A stretch of DNA of 64,000 nt from JAXLYE01 sp046351595 (GTDB lineage Bacteria > Myxococcota_A > Polyangia > Palsa-1104 > JAEUJZ01), in assembly GCA_046351595.1 (NCBI GenBank), contig JAXLYE010000001.1, positions 1,054,001 to 1,118,000 of the forward strand, given 5' to 3'. Under the pieces are notes generated by a model that had not been told where the DNA came from, made no database searches, and saw nothing but the letters and a program-made list of their open reading frames with translations. Below, one piece after another: positions 30,234-40,266 of this stretch. Position 1 is the first letter of the stretch; each line of letters starts with the position of its first letter. Both the position numbers and the translations under genes were made by a program.

Positions 30234-30633
30234 GACCCGCGTCTTGACGCATATTTAGCCTATTACGGCTATTGCGATTTTAGGACCCAACTTCTTTGGG
30301 GGTCAAGCACCCCGAGCTCTTCCGTCTGTACAGCGCCGGTTCTTCGGAACCGGGACCGAGCCGCGGCGAGCCTGCGAAGCCCGCTCTGGCCAGCCGCACG
30401 CGCACGCTGTATACGGCTCCCGTCTGTCTCTCGTCGGTCGTGTCCTCTGCCTTCGTCGTTTTCAGGGCCGCTCCCGCTCGCACCGTTTCGGGTGGCACCG
30501 TTTCGGGTGGCACCGTTTCGGGTGGCACCGTTTCGGGTGGCACCGTTTCGGGTGGCCTGGGGCCGGGTGGCTGCCTGGACCGCTCGACGGCCTGCCGGTA
30601 CCTGGCAGCCGCTCAGCCGCTGTATCTTCACCA
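30234..30633. other. Intergenic region with tandem repeats
   Basis: 400 bases between the FHA gene start and the protease stop on the same strand. It contains five perfect 15-base repeats (30481-30555) and an AT-rich stretch (~30245-30295) with TAAATA, a likely promoter of the FHA gene. No gene is supported. Confidence 0.6.
30481..30555. repeat. Five perfect tandem copies of a 15-base unit
   Basis: CACCGTTTCGGGTGG occurs five times with no mismatch. Each unit can fold as CACC-GTTTCG-GGTG. Perfect identity points to recent expansion or active maintenance. It lies ~80 bases after the protease stop. Confidence 0.9.
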
Positions 30634-32376
30634 TCAGCGCCCGTCCGTGTCTTGTAGATCGCGCGGGCCTCGAGAGCCGAGAGCGCCGCGGATCTCGCGC
30701 AGACCTGCGCCGTGAACGGGACCGGGGTTTGTGGCCTGGCCCTGGCCCAAGACGTGAGCCGGGGCCTGCGCCGGGCCCTGCAGCGGGCCGGCGGGCAGAA
30801 GGCCGCTGCGCTCGGGCGCGCCGGCCTGCGACAGCGGTGACCGCGACGAGGTGCCGGGCCCGCCGGGGCCCGGGCTCGACGGGCCCGCCATGTGCTGACC
30901 GCCGCCGGGTCGCTGCGGGCTCTGGCCGCGCAGGAACAGGCGCGAGGCGAACAGGTTCCACGCCTTCAAATAGTCATAGGCGGTGCGCAGCTGGAAGTCC
31001 TCGCCGCCCTGGACGTGCTGCGCGATGGCGGAGTAGCCGGCCGGCGGCCCGCCCACAAGCTGCGCCAGCGCCGGGCCCGAGGTCGCGCCCGCGGTCGCGC
31101 CAGGGCCGGGGCCGGCGGTGCGGCCGCGCCCGAGCTGCTTGTTCTTGAGGTGCCCGTGCAGATCGCGCTCCTTCTGCACCGGCTCGTCGGCGGTGATCGG
31201 GCGGACCTCGGACATCTTTACCTGATCGACGATCACGTCGGGCGTGATGCCCTTCTCCTGGATCGATCGGCCCGACGGCGTGTAGTAGCGCGCGATGGTC
31301 AGCTTGAGGGCGCTGCCGTCCTCCAGCTCGATGATCGTCTGGACCGAGCCCTTGCCGAAGGTCTGGGTGCCCATCACCAGCGCGCGGCCGTGATCCTGCA
31401 GCGCGCCCGCGACGATCTCGGCGGCGGACGCCGAGCCGCCGTTGACCAGGCAGATGATCGGGAAGTTCGAGCGCGTGCCCTTGGCGTGCGCCCGCTCCTC
31501 GTCGAGGACGCGGCCGCCGCGGCCCTCGGTGCGGACGATCAGCCCGCTCTCGATGAAGGCGTCCGCGACGCGCACCGCCTGATCGAGCAGGCCGCCCGGG
31601 TTGTTGCGCAGATCCAGCACCACGCCGAACAGCGGCCCGTTCGACTCGCGCTCCATCGCGGCCAGCGCCGCATCGACGTCGCGATCGACGGTTTCGGTGA
31701 ACTGCTTGACGCGGACCACGCCGTAGCCCGGCTCGAGCAGGAACGACTCGACCGCCTTGATCTTGATCAGCTCGCGCGTGATCGAGAGCGCCCGCGGCTC
31801 CTTCCAGCCCTTGCGCAGCACCGACAGAAGCACCTGCGTCCCGCGGCGCCCGCGCATGCGCTGCACGTAGTCGGTCATGCCGCGCGTCGGCTGCTCGTCG
31901 ATCTTGAGGATCTGATCGCCGGGCAGAAGCCCCGCGCGCGCCGCCGGCGCCCCGTCCATGACCGTCATCACCGTCAGGCTGCCGTCGCGGACGTCGACCT
32001 CGATGCCGACCCCCGAGAACTGGCCCGAGGTGTCGTTCTTCATCTCGCGGTACTGATCCGGCTTGAGGAACGTCGTGTGCGGATCGAGCGTCTCGAGCAT
32101 GCCCTTGATGGCACCGTAGATCAGCTCGTCGGCGTCGACCTCCTCGACGTAGTTGCTCTCGATGTACGAGAGCACGCGCGAGAACACGGTCAGCTTGCCG
32201 AAGGGGCTCGCCTTGCGCGGCACCGCGGTCGCCGCGCCGCTCCAGCCCACCACGGACACCGCGAGCGCCGACAGACCGGCCGCCACCAGCGTGACAAAGG
32301 CGTTGGAGCGAGGACGGCGACCGGCGCTCTCCCGACCTATGCTTTCAGGGACGGCTGGTTGGAGCCCGGTAGCCAC
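30634..32376 (-). CDS. ctpA: S41 C-terminal processing peptidase (CtpA type)
   Basis: 580 residues from GTG 32376, chosen because a -35/-10 pair places the transcript start at that codon. A hydrophobic segment (~25-45) acts as signal anchor. Order: N-terminal helical part, PDZ domain (~85-165; GAPAARAGLLPGDQILKID) and S41 protease core with VLDLRNNPGGLLDQAV, the nucleophile Ser in NGGSASAAEI (~312) and the Lys in TFGKGSVQ (~343). The dyad is intact. The Pro/Gly-rich C-terminal ~100 residues are not part of the family core. It acts in the periplasm, trimming protein C-termini or regulating cell-wall enzymes. Confidence 0.9.
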   Translation of the reverse strand: MATGLQPAVPESIGRESAGRRPRSNAFVTLVAAGLSALAVSVVGWSGAATAVPRKASPFGKLTVFSRVLSYIESNYVEEVDADELIYGAIKGMLETLDPHTTFLKPDQYREMKNDTSGQFSGVGIEVDVRDGSLTVMTVMDGAPAARAGLLPGDQILKIDEQPTRGMTDYVQRMRGRRGTQVLLSVLRKGWKEPRALSITRELIKIKAVESFLLEPGYGVVRVKQFTETVDRDVDAALAAMERESNGPLFGVVLDLRNNPGGLLDQAVRVADAFIESGLIVRTEGRGGRVLDEERAHAKGTRSNFPIICLVNGGSASAAEIVAGALQDHGRALVMGTQTFGKGSVQTIIELEDGSALKLTIARYYTPSGRSIQEKGITPDVIVDQVKMSEVRPITADEPVQKERDLHGHLKNKQLGRGRTAGPGPGATAGATSGPALAQLVGGPPAGYSAIAQHVQGGEDFQLRTAYDYLKAWNLFASRLFLRGQSPQRPGGGQHMAGPSSPGPGGPGTSSRSPLSQAGAPERSGLLPAGPLQGPAQAPAHVLGQGQATNPGPVHGAGLREIRGALGSRGPRDLQDTDGR

Positions 32377-32383
32377 TAGAGCC

Positions 32384-32413
32384 AATATATCCCAAAGGAT
32401 CACGCTCGGGCAA
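32384..32413 (-). promoter_or_regulatory. Promoter of the CtpA-type protease, probably leaderless
   Basis: TTGCCC (32408-32413), 18-base spacer, TATATT (32384-32389), then seven bases to the GTG start. Confidence 0.55.
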
Positions 32414-32517
32414 ACGGTTCCTCGCGAGGGAAAAACAGGGGTCTTTGGCAGCTTGGGTGCTTTGCTGAGGGCCCGGGTGGGTGCCTCGGCAGGGGCCTTG
32501 GTGGGAGTCTTGATAAG

Positions 32518-32564
32518 CACCTGGGCAGGCACCTGGGCAGGCACCTGGGCAGGCACCTGGGCGG
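32518..32564. repeat. 12-base tandem repeat upstream of the protease
   Basis: CACCTGGGCAGG in three perfect copies plus a partial fourth, about 140 bases upstream of the protease start. The minus-strand frame would read it as Pro-Ala-Gln-Val units, but the promoter lies downstream of it. Confidence 0.8.
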
Positions 32565-32618
32565 ACCCTGGCGGAGCCGCGATCCGTCCGCGACGTCGGC
32601 AGGAGACCGGCACGCAGC

Positions 32619-33320
32619 TCACTCGTCCCTGGGCTCAGGACGAGGCACGGCCGCGGGGGGCTCGGCCGTGACGTCGGCCGGCGTCGCTTCGCCCGACGGA
32701 GCGGCCGCCTCGCCGACAGGCGCCGGGCCGGGCCGGGACGCGGGGGCCGCGGGAGCGAGGGCCTCGGCGAACGTGACGCGGCCCCACAGCTGGTAGGCGA
32801 ACAGCGCCGCGGTCAAGAGCAGCGCCGTCAGCGCGTAGAGCAGCGCCAGCCACAGCCCCGACCCGGCCCGAGCGCGCGCCGCCGCGGCCGTCGCCCTGGG
32901 GCGGCTCTGCCACCAGCGCGCGCCGGCGTAGACCAGCAGCCCCGCCGCGATCCCGCCGAGCAGCGCGTAGAGCGATCGCCCGTAGTAGTCCATGCTCAGC
33001 TCGAGCGGCCGCGGGGCCAGGGCCCAGCGACGGGCGAGCGGGAAGTACAGCGGCAGCGGCAGGGCCGCCACGCTGGCCACGAAGAAGCTGGTCGCGGCGC
33101 CGGCACAGGCGGCACAGGCGGCCAGGGCGCGCGCCGCGGTCCGCAAGAGCTCCGGATCGCTCGGCAGGGCTCGCGCGGGCGCCGTATCGGGCGCCGTATC
33201 GGGCGCCGTATCGGGCGCCGCTTCGGGCGCCGTATCGGGCGCCGCTTCGGGCGCCGCTTCGGGCGCCGACTCGGGCGTCCCCTCGGGGGCGGAGCGCTCG
33301 ACGGGCCGCGGGTCGTGCAT
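32619..33320 (-). CDS. Membrane protein with Ala-Pro-Asp-Thr repeat N-terminus
   Basis: 233 residues. Start and previous stop overlap by one base (TGATG), so translation is coupled to the upstream membrane protein. Residues ~11-49 are tetrapeptide repeats (APEA and APDT) encoded by a 12-base tandem repeat. Three membrane segments follow (SFFVASVAALPLPLYF, LYALLGGIAAGLLVYAG, LWLALLYALTALLLTAAL), then a Pro/Ala/Glu-rich tail. No family was recognised. The repeat-coded end could vary in length between strains. Confidence 0.7.
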   Translation of the reverse strand: MHDPRPVERSAPEGTPESAPEAAPEAAPDTAPEAAPDTAPDTAPDTAPARALPSDPELLRTAARALAACAACAGAATSFFVASVAALPLPLYFPLARRWALAPRPLELSMDYYGRSLYALLGGIAAGLLVYAGARWWQSRPRATAAAARARAGSGLWLALLYALTALLLTAALFAYQLWGRVTFAEALAPAAPASRPGPAPVGEAAAPSGEATPADVTAEPPAAVPRPEPRDE

Positions 33321-33847
33321 CAGCCGCCTCGCACGCCGGTGACGATCAGGCCGGCGATGACGTTGAACAGGCTCACGGCCGCGGTGCCGAGCGCGAAGAA
33401 GCCGTAGACCCAGCGGAGCTGCCGGGCGAGCTCGTGCCGCGCGGCACCGGCGTCGTCGCTGCCAGCGCCGGCCGGGGCCGCGCGCAGGCCGGCGACGCCG
33501 CTCGCCAGGATCAGCGTACCGACCGCCAGCGGCAGGCCGAGCGTCGCCAGGTTCTCCTTGAAGTCGAACAGGTTGGCGGCCCACGGCGCGTCGCGATCGA
33601 GCTGCAGGCCGCGCACGAAGTAGCGGTAGCGCGGGTAGAGCAGGCCGCCGGTCAGCAGCGTCGCCGCATAGGCCAGCGCCGCGACCAGCGAGTACACGCG
33701 CAACAGCCGCGGCGACACCGCCCGCCCGCGCAGGATGCGCACCGCCAGCACCGCCTGGTGCACGCCGGCCCCGCCGAGCACGACGGCGACGAGGGCGTGC
33801 AGGACGAGCAGCAGCGGCCCGAGCGGGGCCAGGAATACGCGCGGCAC
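33320..33847 (-). CDS. Four-helix membrane protein of unknown function
   Basis: 175 residues from GTG 33847. That start lies six bases after TATACT, which fits a leaderless transcript; ATG 33862 upstream overlaps the -10 box. Four membrane segments are visible (LLLVLHALVAVVLGGAG, LVAALAYAATLLTGGLLY, LATLGLPLAVGTLILASG, VYGFFALGTAAVSLFNVIAG). The loop YPRYRYFVRGLQLDR and FDFKENLA are notable conserved-looking polar parts. It forms a coupled pair with the next membrane gene. Family not recognised; the His in the first helix and Arg/Tyr loop hint at a cofactor or quinone site, but this is speculation. Confidence 0.68.
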   Translation of the reverse strand: MPRVFLAPLGPLLLVLHALVAVVLGGAGVHQAVLAVRILRGRAVSPRLLRVYSLVAALAYAATLLTGGLLYPRYRYFVRGLQLDRDAPWAANLFDFKENLATLGLPLAVGTLILASGVAGLRAAPAGAGSDDAGAARHELARQLRWVYGFFALGTAAVSLFNVIAGLIVTGVRGG

Positions 33848-33853
33848 CGGCGC

Positions 33854-33859
33854 AGTATA
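33854..33859 (-). promoter_or_regulatory. -10 box of the membrane-protein pair, probably leaderless
   Basis: TATACT on the minus strand, six bases before GTG 33847. No clear -35 is seen. Confidence 0.45.
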
Positions 33860-33986
33860 CATACACGACGTCCCCCAGCAGCCGAAGCAGCCGGGCGCGC
33901 CAGCCAACGTCTTAATGAGTGCGGCCGGATGGTGTTAGTAATGGGCTGGCGAGGGCGCGCGCGAGGACGCGGCCCCGGACCCGAAC

Positions 33987-35804
<1,818 letters not shown>

Positions 35805-35868
35805 GCCAGCCTACATCGCCCCCGACCCGGCGCAGCTTGCGAGCCGCGCAGCTTGCCGCGCAGCCTGA

Positions 35869-35898
35869 TTGACGCGGAGGGCGCCGAACCGGTAAAAG
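35869..35898 (+). promoter_or_regulatory. Promoter of the roadblock gene, probably leaderless
   Basis: TTGACG (35869-35874), 18-base spacer, TAAAAG (35893-35898), then six bases to ATG 35905. No ribosome site. Confidence 0.55.
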
Positions 35899-35904
35899 TT
35901 AAGT

Positions 35905-36261
35905 ATGTTTCGAGACAACCTGCGCCGTCTTGTCGAGCAGACCCCGGGTGGAGCAGCCGCGCTGCTCATGGGCTTCGATGGCATCGCTGTCGAGAGCTAC
36001 ACCCCCGAGAACAACAAGCACGACATCCAGACCGTCGGGATGGAGTTTTCGTACATCCTCTCGCAGGTCCGCAAGGCTGCTGACACCATCGACGCCGGCA
36101 GCGTCGAGGAGGTCACCATCCGCACGGATCGGCTGACGCTGGTGATCCGGGTGCTGTCGCGCGACTACTTCGTCGCGCTGGCGATCAACCCCACCGGCAG
36201 CACCGGCAAGGGCCGCTTCCTCCTGCGCGTCACCGCCCCGAAGCTGCAAGCCGAGATGTAG
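35905..36261 (+). CDS. Roadblock/LC7-domain protein
   Basis: 118 residues, one roadblock/LC7 domain (GGAAALLMGFDGIAVESY, then VEEVTIRTDRLTLVIRVLS and YFVALAINPTGSTGKGRFLLR). In myxobacteria this family includes MglB, the GTPase-activating partner of the Ras-like MglA, but this protein is shorter and lacks the MglB C-terminal tail. No GTPase gene is adjacent. Likely a dimeric scaffold or regulator of a small GTPase in the cytoplasm. Follows the sigma-54 activator by 100 bases but has its own promoter. Confidence 0.85.
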   Translation: MFRDNLRRLVEQTPGGAAALLMGFDGIAVESYTPENNKHDIQTVGMEFSYILSQVRKAADTIDAGSVEEVTIRTDRLTLVIRVLSRDYFVALAINPTGSTGKGRFLLRVTAPKLQAEM

Positions 36262-36456
36262 CCGCGGGGGCCGCGCCCCTGCTCCCTTCCCAAGGCCCGA
36301 CGGCCCGCGACTCCGGCGCGGCCGCCGCGTGCACCTGCGCGCTCCGCTCGCAAGTCCGCGCCCGACCCGCCCCTCCCCTGTTTCGTAGCCTCGTTCTGCG
36401 GACCGAGCTTCGCGCGAAAAGCGCGTGGCGGGAAGCGGCCCTCGGCCCTGTCGGGT

Positions 36457-36476
36457 GCGGGGGCCGGTGAAGGCCC
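36457..36476. terminator. Hairpin between convergent genes
   Basis: GGGGGCC pairs with GGCCCCC around GGTGAA. It lies 27 bases after the stop of the minus-strand lipoprotein, between convergent genes, without a T-run. Confidence 0.4.
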
Positions 36477-36503
36477 CCCGTTACGTCACGCCGCGCGCGC
36501 CCG

Positions 36504-37415
36504 CTACTGGATGGTCACGTCGCCGCTGCGGCCGACGCCGACCACCATCGTGTCGATCAGCCAGCCCATGTTCTGCACCTGCTTGCTCGCCACCGGGCCG
36601 AGCAGGATGCGCGCCGGGTTGGTCGAGCCCACCGTCGGCTTCAGGTTGGCGAGCAGCGACGCCGGCACCTTGCCGCTGCCGGCCGCGCCCGCGAAGTTGC
36701 AGCGGATGGTGACGCCGCCGAAGGCCTCGCTCGTGCCCTGGGTCAGCTCGATGGCGATCCGGGCGGCGTTGCTGCTCCAGTCGATCTGGAAGTCCGCGGA
36801 CTTGGGGATGATCCAGCCGAGGTTGTTGCGGCCGGCGTTGGGGCTGTTGATCGTGAAGCTCGAGGACGGCACGGTCAGATCGGCGCTGAACGCCGGCACG
36901 TCCTTGCCCGCGGCGCCGAGGGTGACGCCCTGGTTGGCGGCGAACAGGAGGGCCGAGGTGTTGATCTGCTCGACGTAGTAGCCGTCGGCGGTCGCGCTCA
37001 GCGTGAAGCCGGTGCCGGTGGCGGGCTTGACCTGGATGTCGCCGGCGCCGGGGTAGCGGAAGCCGGTGCCGCTGCAGCGGTACATCGTGCACTCGCCGGC
37101 CACGGTGCGGCTGCAGCCGCTGGCGGTGGCGGCGGTGTCGATGAACAGCGCCGAGGCCATGGACTCGGTGCTGGTCTGCGTCCCCGCGGTGAACGAGCTG
37201 GCGCCGGCGCGCACGAAGCCGAAGCGTGTCGGCGGCACGCTCATGTCCGGCCCCGGACCGAGGTCTTGAGGCACCTGGGTCTCGGTCGGCCCGTCGCAGC
37301 CGACGAGCGCCACGAGCAGCGTGAGCGGGGTCGCCCAGCTGAAGATGAGCCGCCCGAACCGACCGGCAGACACGGCCCGCGGGCGAGCAGAGACAGAGGA
37401 ACAGACACGGTTCAT
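36504..37415 (-). CDS. Putative lipoprotein, unknown beta-rich family
   Basis: 303 residues. ATG 37415 is preceded by TAGGAGA at eight bases. The long signal ends LVALVGC (Cys40). A short Pro/Asp linker (VPQDLGPGPDMSVPP) leads to a Ser/Thr/Gly-rich domain with Cys pairs near residues 100-115 (GCSRTVAGECTMYRC) and another Cys at ~245. No family was recognised. The VPQDLG stretch also occurs after the lipobox of the 12.3 kb lipoprotein, which suggests a shared export or sorting context. Confidence 0.72.
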   Translation of the reverse strand: MNRVCSSVSARPRAVSAGRFGRLIFSWATPLTLLVALVGCDGPTETQVPQDLGPGPDMSVPPTRFGFVRAGASSFTAGTQTSTESMASALFIDTAATASGCSRTVAGECTMYRCSGTGFRYPGAGDIQVKPATGTGFTLSATADGYYVEQINTSALLFAANQGVTLGAAGKDVPAFSADLTVPSSSFTINSPNAGRNNLGWIIPKSADFQIDWSSNAARIAIELTQGTSEAFGGVTIRCNFAGAAGSGKVPASLLANLKPTVGSTNPARILLGPVASKQVQNMGWLIDTMVVGVGRSGDVTIQ

Positions 37416-37646
37416 CGGCAGTCTCCTAGGTGAAGGCACCACTGCGGTCAAAGGCGTAAACAGAACAAGTGTATACAGCCCCGCGCCGCCGCGAAACTTC
37501 GACGGCAGGGCCCAGTCGCGGCGGGCGCAATGGGCCCCCTCGGAGGCAGCCCCCGCGGGCGCTCGAGCCCGCGATGACGCAGTGCGCCGTCGCGCTCGGA
37601 CCGGACCCGCGCACGGGCCAATGACGAGCGGACGGCAACTCGGTCG

Positions 37647-37676
37647 TTGAGTGCCCACGGCCAGCCCGGGTAGCAT
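37647..37676 (+). promoter_or_regulatory. Promoter of the acyl-CoA synthetase, probably leaderless
   Basis: TTGAGT (37647-37652), 18-base spacer, TAGCAT (37671-37676), then six bases to ATG 37683. Confidence 0.55.
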
Positions 37677-37682
37677 GGCGCC

Positions 37683-39563
37683 ATGAGCGGGACCGTTTTG
37701 GGCAAGCGCGACCTGATCCTTGACCGTCTGTGGCGTCGAGCCGAGGCGCAGCCGAAGGATCCGGCGCTGCTGTCACGCGCTCCAAGCGGCGGCTTTGCGG
37801 CGCTGAGCTGGGCCGAGTACCGCGACCAGGTGCAGACCCTGGCCGCGGCGTTCGTGGCCGACGGCGTGCCGGTCGGCGGCGCGGTGGCCCTGGTCAGCGA
37901 CAACCGCTGCGAGTGGCTGCTCGGGGCGCTCGGCGCCCAGGCCGCGGGCGCCATGGCCGTCGGCGTCTACCAGACCTCGACGGCGGAGCAGGTGGCCTAC
38001 ATCCTGCGGCACAGCGAGTCCCTGGTCGCGGTGCTCGACACGCCGAGCCAGTGGCGCAAGGTCAAGCAGCACCTCGGATCGCTGCCGAAGCTGCGGCGGC
38101 TGGTGCTGCTCGAGGGGCTGGCGACGCTGTCCGAGGAGGAGCGCGCGATCCAGTCGCCGGCCGGCGGCGCGCTGCTCACCGACTGGGCCGGCCTGCTGAA
38201 GAGCGCCGAGGGCGGCAACCATAGGGACGCCGCCGCCGAGCGCCTCGCCGGCCTGCTCCCGGATCAGATCGCGACGATCATCTACACCTCGGGCACGACC
38301 GGCGATCCCAAGGGCGTGATGCTCTCGCACCTTAACCTGTCGTGGACCGCGAGCGCCGCGCTCAAGGTCCACCACGCCGACGAGCGCGACGCCATCGTCT
38401 CGTACCTGCCGCTGTCGCACATCGCCGAGCAGATGTTCTCGGTCTACCTGCCGATCACCTCGGGCACGCGCGTCTACTTCGCCGGCGGCCTGGACAAGCT
38501 GCGCGAGACCCTGCTCGCCGCGCGCCCGACGGTGTTCCTCGGCGTGCCGCGCGTCTGGGAGAAGCTGCAGGCGGCGCTCCAGCAGAAGCTCGGCGAGGCC
38601 AGCCCGCTGCAGCGGCGCGTCATCGCCTGGGCGCGCGACGTCGGCACCCGCGCCGGCCGCTACCGCCTCGAGAGCGGCAAGCCCTTCGGCCTGCTCGCCC
38701 TCGAGGAAGCGGTGGCGCAGCGGCTGCTTTTCAACAAGGTGAAGACCGCGATCGGCCTGGACAAGGTGCGCGTCGCGGTCAGCGGTGCCGCCGCCATCCG
38801 CAAGGACGTGCTCGACTTCTTCCTGTCGCTGGGCCTGCCGATCTACGAGGTCTACGGCCAGTCCGAGTGCGCCGGCCCCGCGACCTCGAACGCCTCGCGA
38901 CCCGGCGAGACGCGCCTGGGCACCGTCGGCAAGGCCATCCCCGGCACCGTGGTCAAGCTGGCCGAGGACGGCGAGATCCTGTTCCAGGGCCCCAACCTCT
39001 GCGCCGGCTACTTCAAGGATCCGGCGAGCACCGCCGCCGCCATCCAGGACGGCTGGCTGCACACCGGCGACGTCGGCGAGCTCGATGACAAGGGCTTCTT
39101 GCGCATCACCGATCGCAAGAAGGACCTGTTCAAGACCTCGGGCGGCAAGTACATCGCGCCGCAGCCGCTGGAGGGCCTGCTCCGCGCGATCCCGATCGTC
39201 GCGCAGGCGGTGATCATCGGCGAGAACCGCAAGTACGTGACGGCGCTCCTGACGATCGACGGCGACAAGGCCCAGGCCTTCGCCAAGGAGCGCGAGCTGC
39301 CCGCGGACCTTGCCGCGGATCCCGAGCGGCTCGCCAAGCACGAGAAGATCCTCGGCTTCGTGCAGGAGCACGTCGATCGCATGAACAAGACGCTGGCGCG
39401 CTACGAGACGGTCAAGCGCTTCACGCTCTTGCCGCGCGACTTCTCGGTCGAGCGCGGCGAGATGACGCCGTCGCAGAAGCTGCGCCGCCGCGCCATCCTC
39501 ACGCGCTACGCCGCCGAGATCGAGGCCATGTACCCCGAGACCAACGAGGCCGACGGGAACTAA
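37683..39563 (+). CDS. Long-chain fatty acid--CoA ligase (AMP-forming)
   Basis: 626 residues, close to FadD15-type synthetases. Motifs of the ANL family are intact: ATP loop IIYTSGTTGDPKGVMLSHLN, SYLPLSHIAEQM, YGQSECAGPATSN, GWLHTGDVGELDDKGFLRI and RKKDLFKTSGGKYIAPQPLE with the later catalytic Lys region. It activates fatty acids to acyl-CoA through acyl-AMP, usually at the membrane face. Single gene with its own promoter and terminator; no beta-oxidation genes adjacent. Confidence 0.93.
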   Translation: MSGTVLGKRDLILDRLWRRAEAQPKDPALLSRAPSGGFAALSWAEYRDQVQTLAAAFVADGVPVGGAVALVSDNRCEWLLGALGAQAAGAMAVGVYQTSTAEQVAYILRHSESLVAVLDTPSQWRKVKQHLGSLPKLRRLVLLEGLATLSEEERAIQSPAGGALLTDWAGLLKSAEGGNHRDAAAERLAGLLPDQIATIIYTSGTTGDPKGVMLSHLNLSWTASAALKVHHADERDAIVSYLPLSHIAEQMFSVYLPITSGTRVYFAGGLDKLRETLLAARPTVFLGVPRVWEKLQAALQQKLGEASPLQRRVIAWARDVGTRAGRYRLESGKPFGLLALEEAVAQRLLFNKVKTAIGLDKVRVAVSGAAAIRKDVLDFFLSLGLPIYEVYGQSECAGPATSNASRPGETRLGTVGKAIPGTVVKLAEDGEILFQGPNLCAGYFKDPASTAAAIQDGWLHTGDVGELDDKGFLRITDRKKDLFKTSGGKYIAPQPLEGLLRAIPIVAQAVIIGENRKYVTALLTIDGDKAQAFAKERELPADLAADPERLAKHEKILGFVQEHVDRMNKTLARYETVKRFTLLPRDFSVERGEMTPSQKLRRRAILTRYAAEIEAMYPETNEADGN

Positions 39564-39564
39564 A

Positions 39565-39604
39565 CCGCGCCCCGCACGAGATACGGATCGGCGCGGGTCC
39601 TTTT
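39565..39604 (+). terminator. Terminator of the acyl-CoA synthetase gene
   Basis: CCGCGCC (39565-39571) pairs with GGCGCGG (39590-39596), followed by GTCCTTTTG. It starts directly after the stop codon. Confidence 0.6.
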
Positions 39605-39623
39605 GCCTTCTACTCTTGGGGGC

Positions 39624-39651
39624 ATCCCGCCGCTAGCGCGTCGGGAGCCCT
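39624..39651. repeat. Dispersed intergenic repeat, copy B
   Basis: Matches 16923-16950 at 27 of 28 bases, with further similarity downstream (CTCCGGCG-CACC). Again shortly after the stop of a + strand gene. Confidence 0.6.
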
Positions 39652-39748
39652 GCCTCCGGCGTCACCGCCGCCTATCGCAAGACTTCAGGTTTCATCTGGG
39701 GCGCAGTTTGGCTCCCGACCCCGCGAGTCCCCCTCCGGGTCCCCGTTT

Positions 39749-40203
39749 CTCGCAGGACTCTGCAGCGAGACTGCAGGTCGAACCAATTTTCTCGCAGGAC
39801 CCTGCAACGAGTCTCGGTCCCCCCCAAGAACCTCGCAGGCTGCGTGCATCCAGTCTCGGAAGACCCGGCTTCGCCTGCGGCTCGCGTGCATCGAGTCTCG
39901 GAAGACCCGCCTTGGCCCGCAGCTGGCGTGCATCGAGTCTCGGAAGACCCGCCTTGGCCCGCAGCTCGCGTGCATCGAGTTTTCGGAAGGCCCGCCTTCC
40001 CCTGCAGCTCGCGTGCATCGAGTCTTGGAAGGCCCGCCTTCCCCTGCAGCTTGCGTCTACCGAGTCTGGAGACGCCCAGGCGCCGCTGCACCCTGCCTGC
40101 AGAAAGTCTTTCCACGCACGGGCGCGCCTTCACCCTGCCTGCAGAAAGTCTCTCCGCGCCCGGGCGCGCGCCCGCCCGCACCGCAGAGAGTCTCGCTGCG
40201 CGC
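39749..40203. repeat. Tandem array of ~42-base degenerate repeats
   Basis: About ten head-to-tail units fill the intergenic region before the HEAT gene. Unit boundaries are close to 39749, 39791, 39839, 39881, 39923, 39965, 40008, 40050, 40092 and 40134. Seven of the nine spacings in this list are 42 or 43 bases. The core is a conserved GAGTCT or AAGTCT flanked by GC-rich arms; 39881-39922 and 39923-39964 differ at one position. Units of 41, 43 and 48 bases break any single reading frame, so I treat it as non-coding. No spacer-repeat alternation is seen, so it is not CRISPR. Both strands are open through parts of it, but with no start signals. Confidence 0.85.
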
Positions 40204-40254
40204 GGGGCCGGGCTCGGGGAGGCTACGGGGTATCGGCGCGCCCGGCCGCTGAGG

Positions 40255-40260
40255 TACCTT
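40255..40260 (+). promoter_or_regulatory. Candidate -10 box of the HEAT-repeat gene
   Basis: TACCTT, six bases before ATG 40267, fitting the leaderless pattern seen elsewhere. No -35 is clear; GAGG overlaps and could alternatively be a ribosome site. Confidence 0.35.
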
Positions 40261-40266
40261 GTGTGT

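Noticed and set aside
30296..30715. + strand frame through the 15-base repeats
   Set aside because: The repeat keeps any frame open because 15 is a multiple of three; there is no start signal and no domain.
35905..36261. Calling the roadblock protein MglB
   Set aside because: It lacks the MglB C-terminal extension and an adjacent mglA, so only the domain is named.
39749..40203. CRISPR array
   Set aside because: Neighbouring units are homologous along their whole length; there are no unique spacers and no cas genes in the window.
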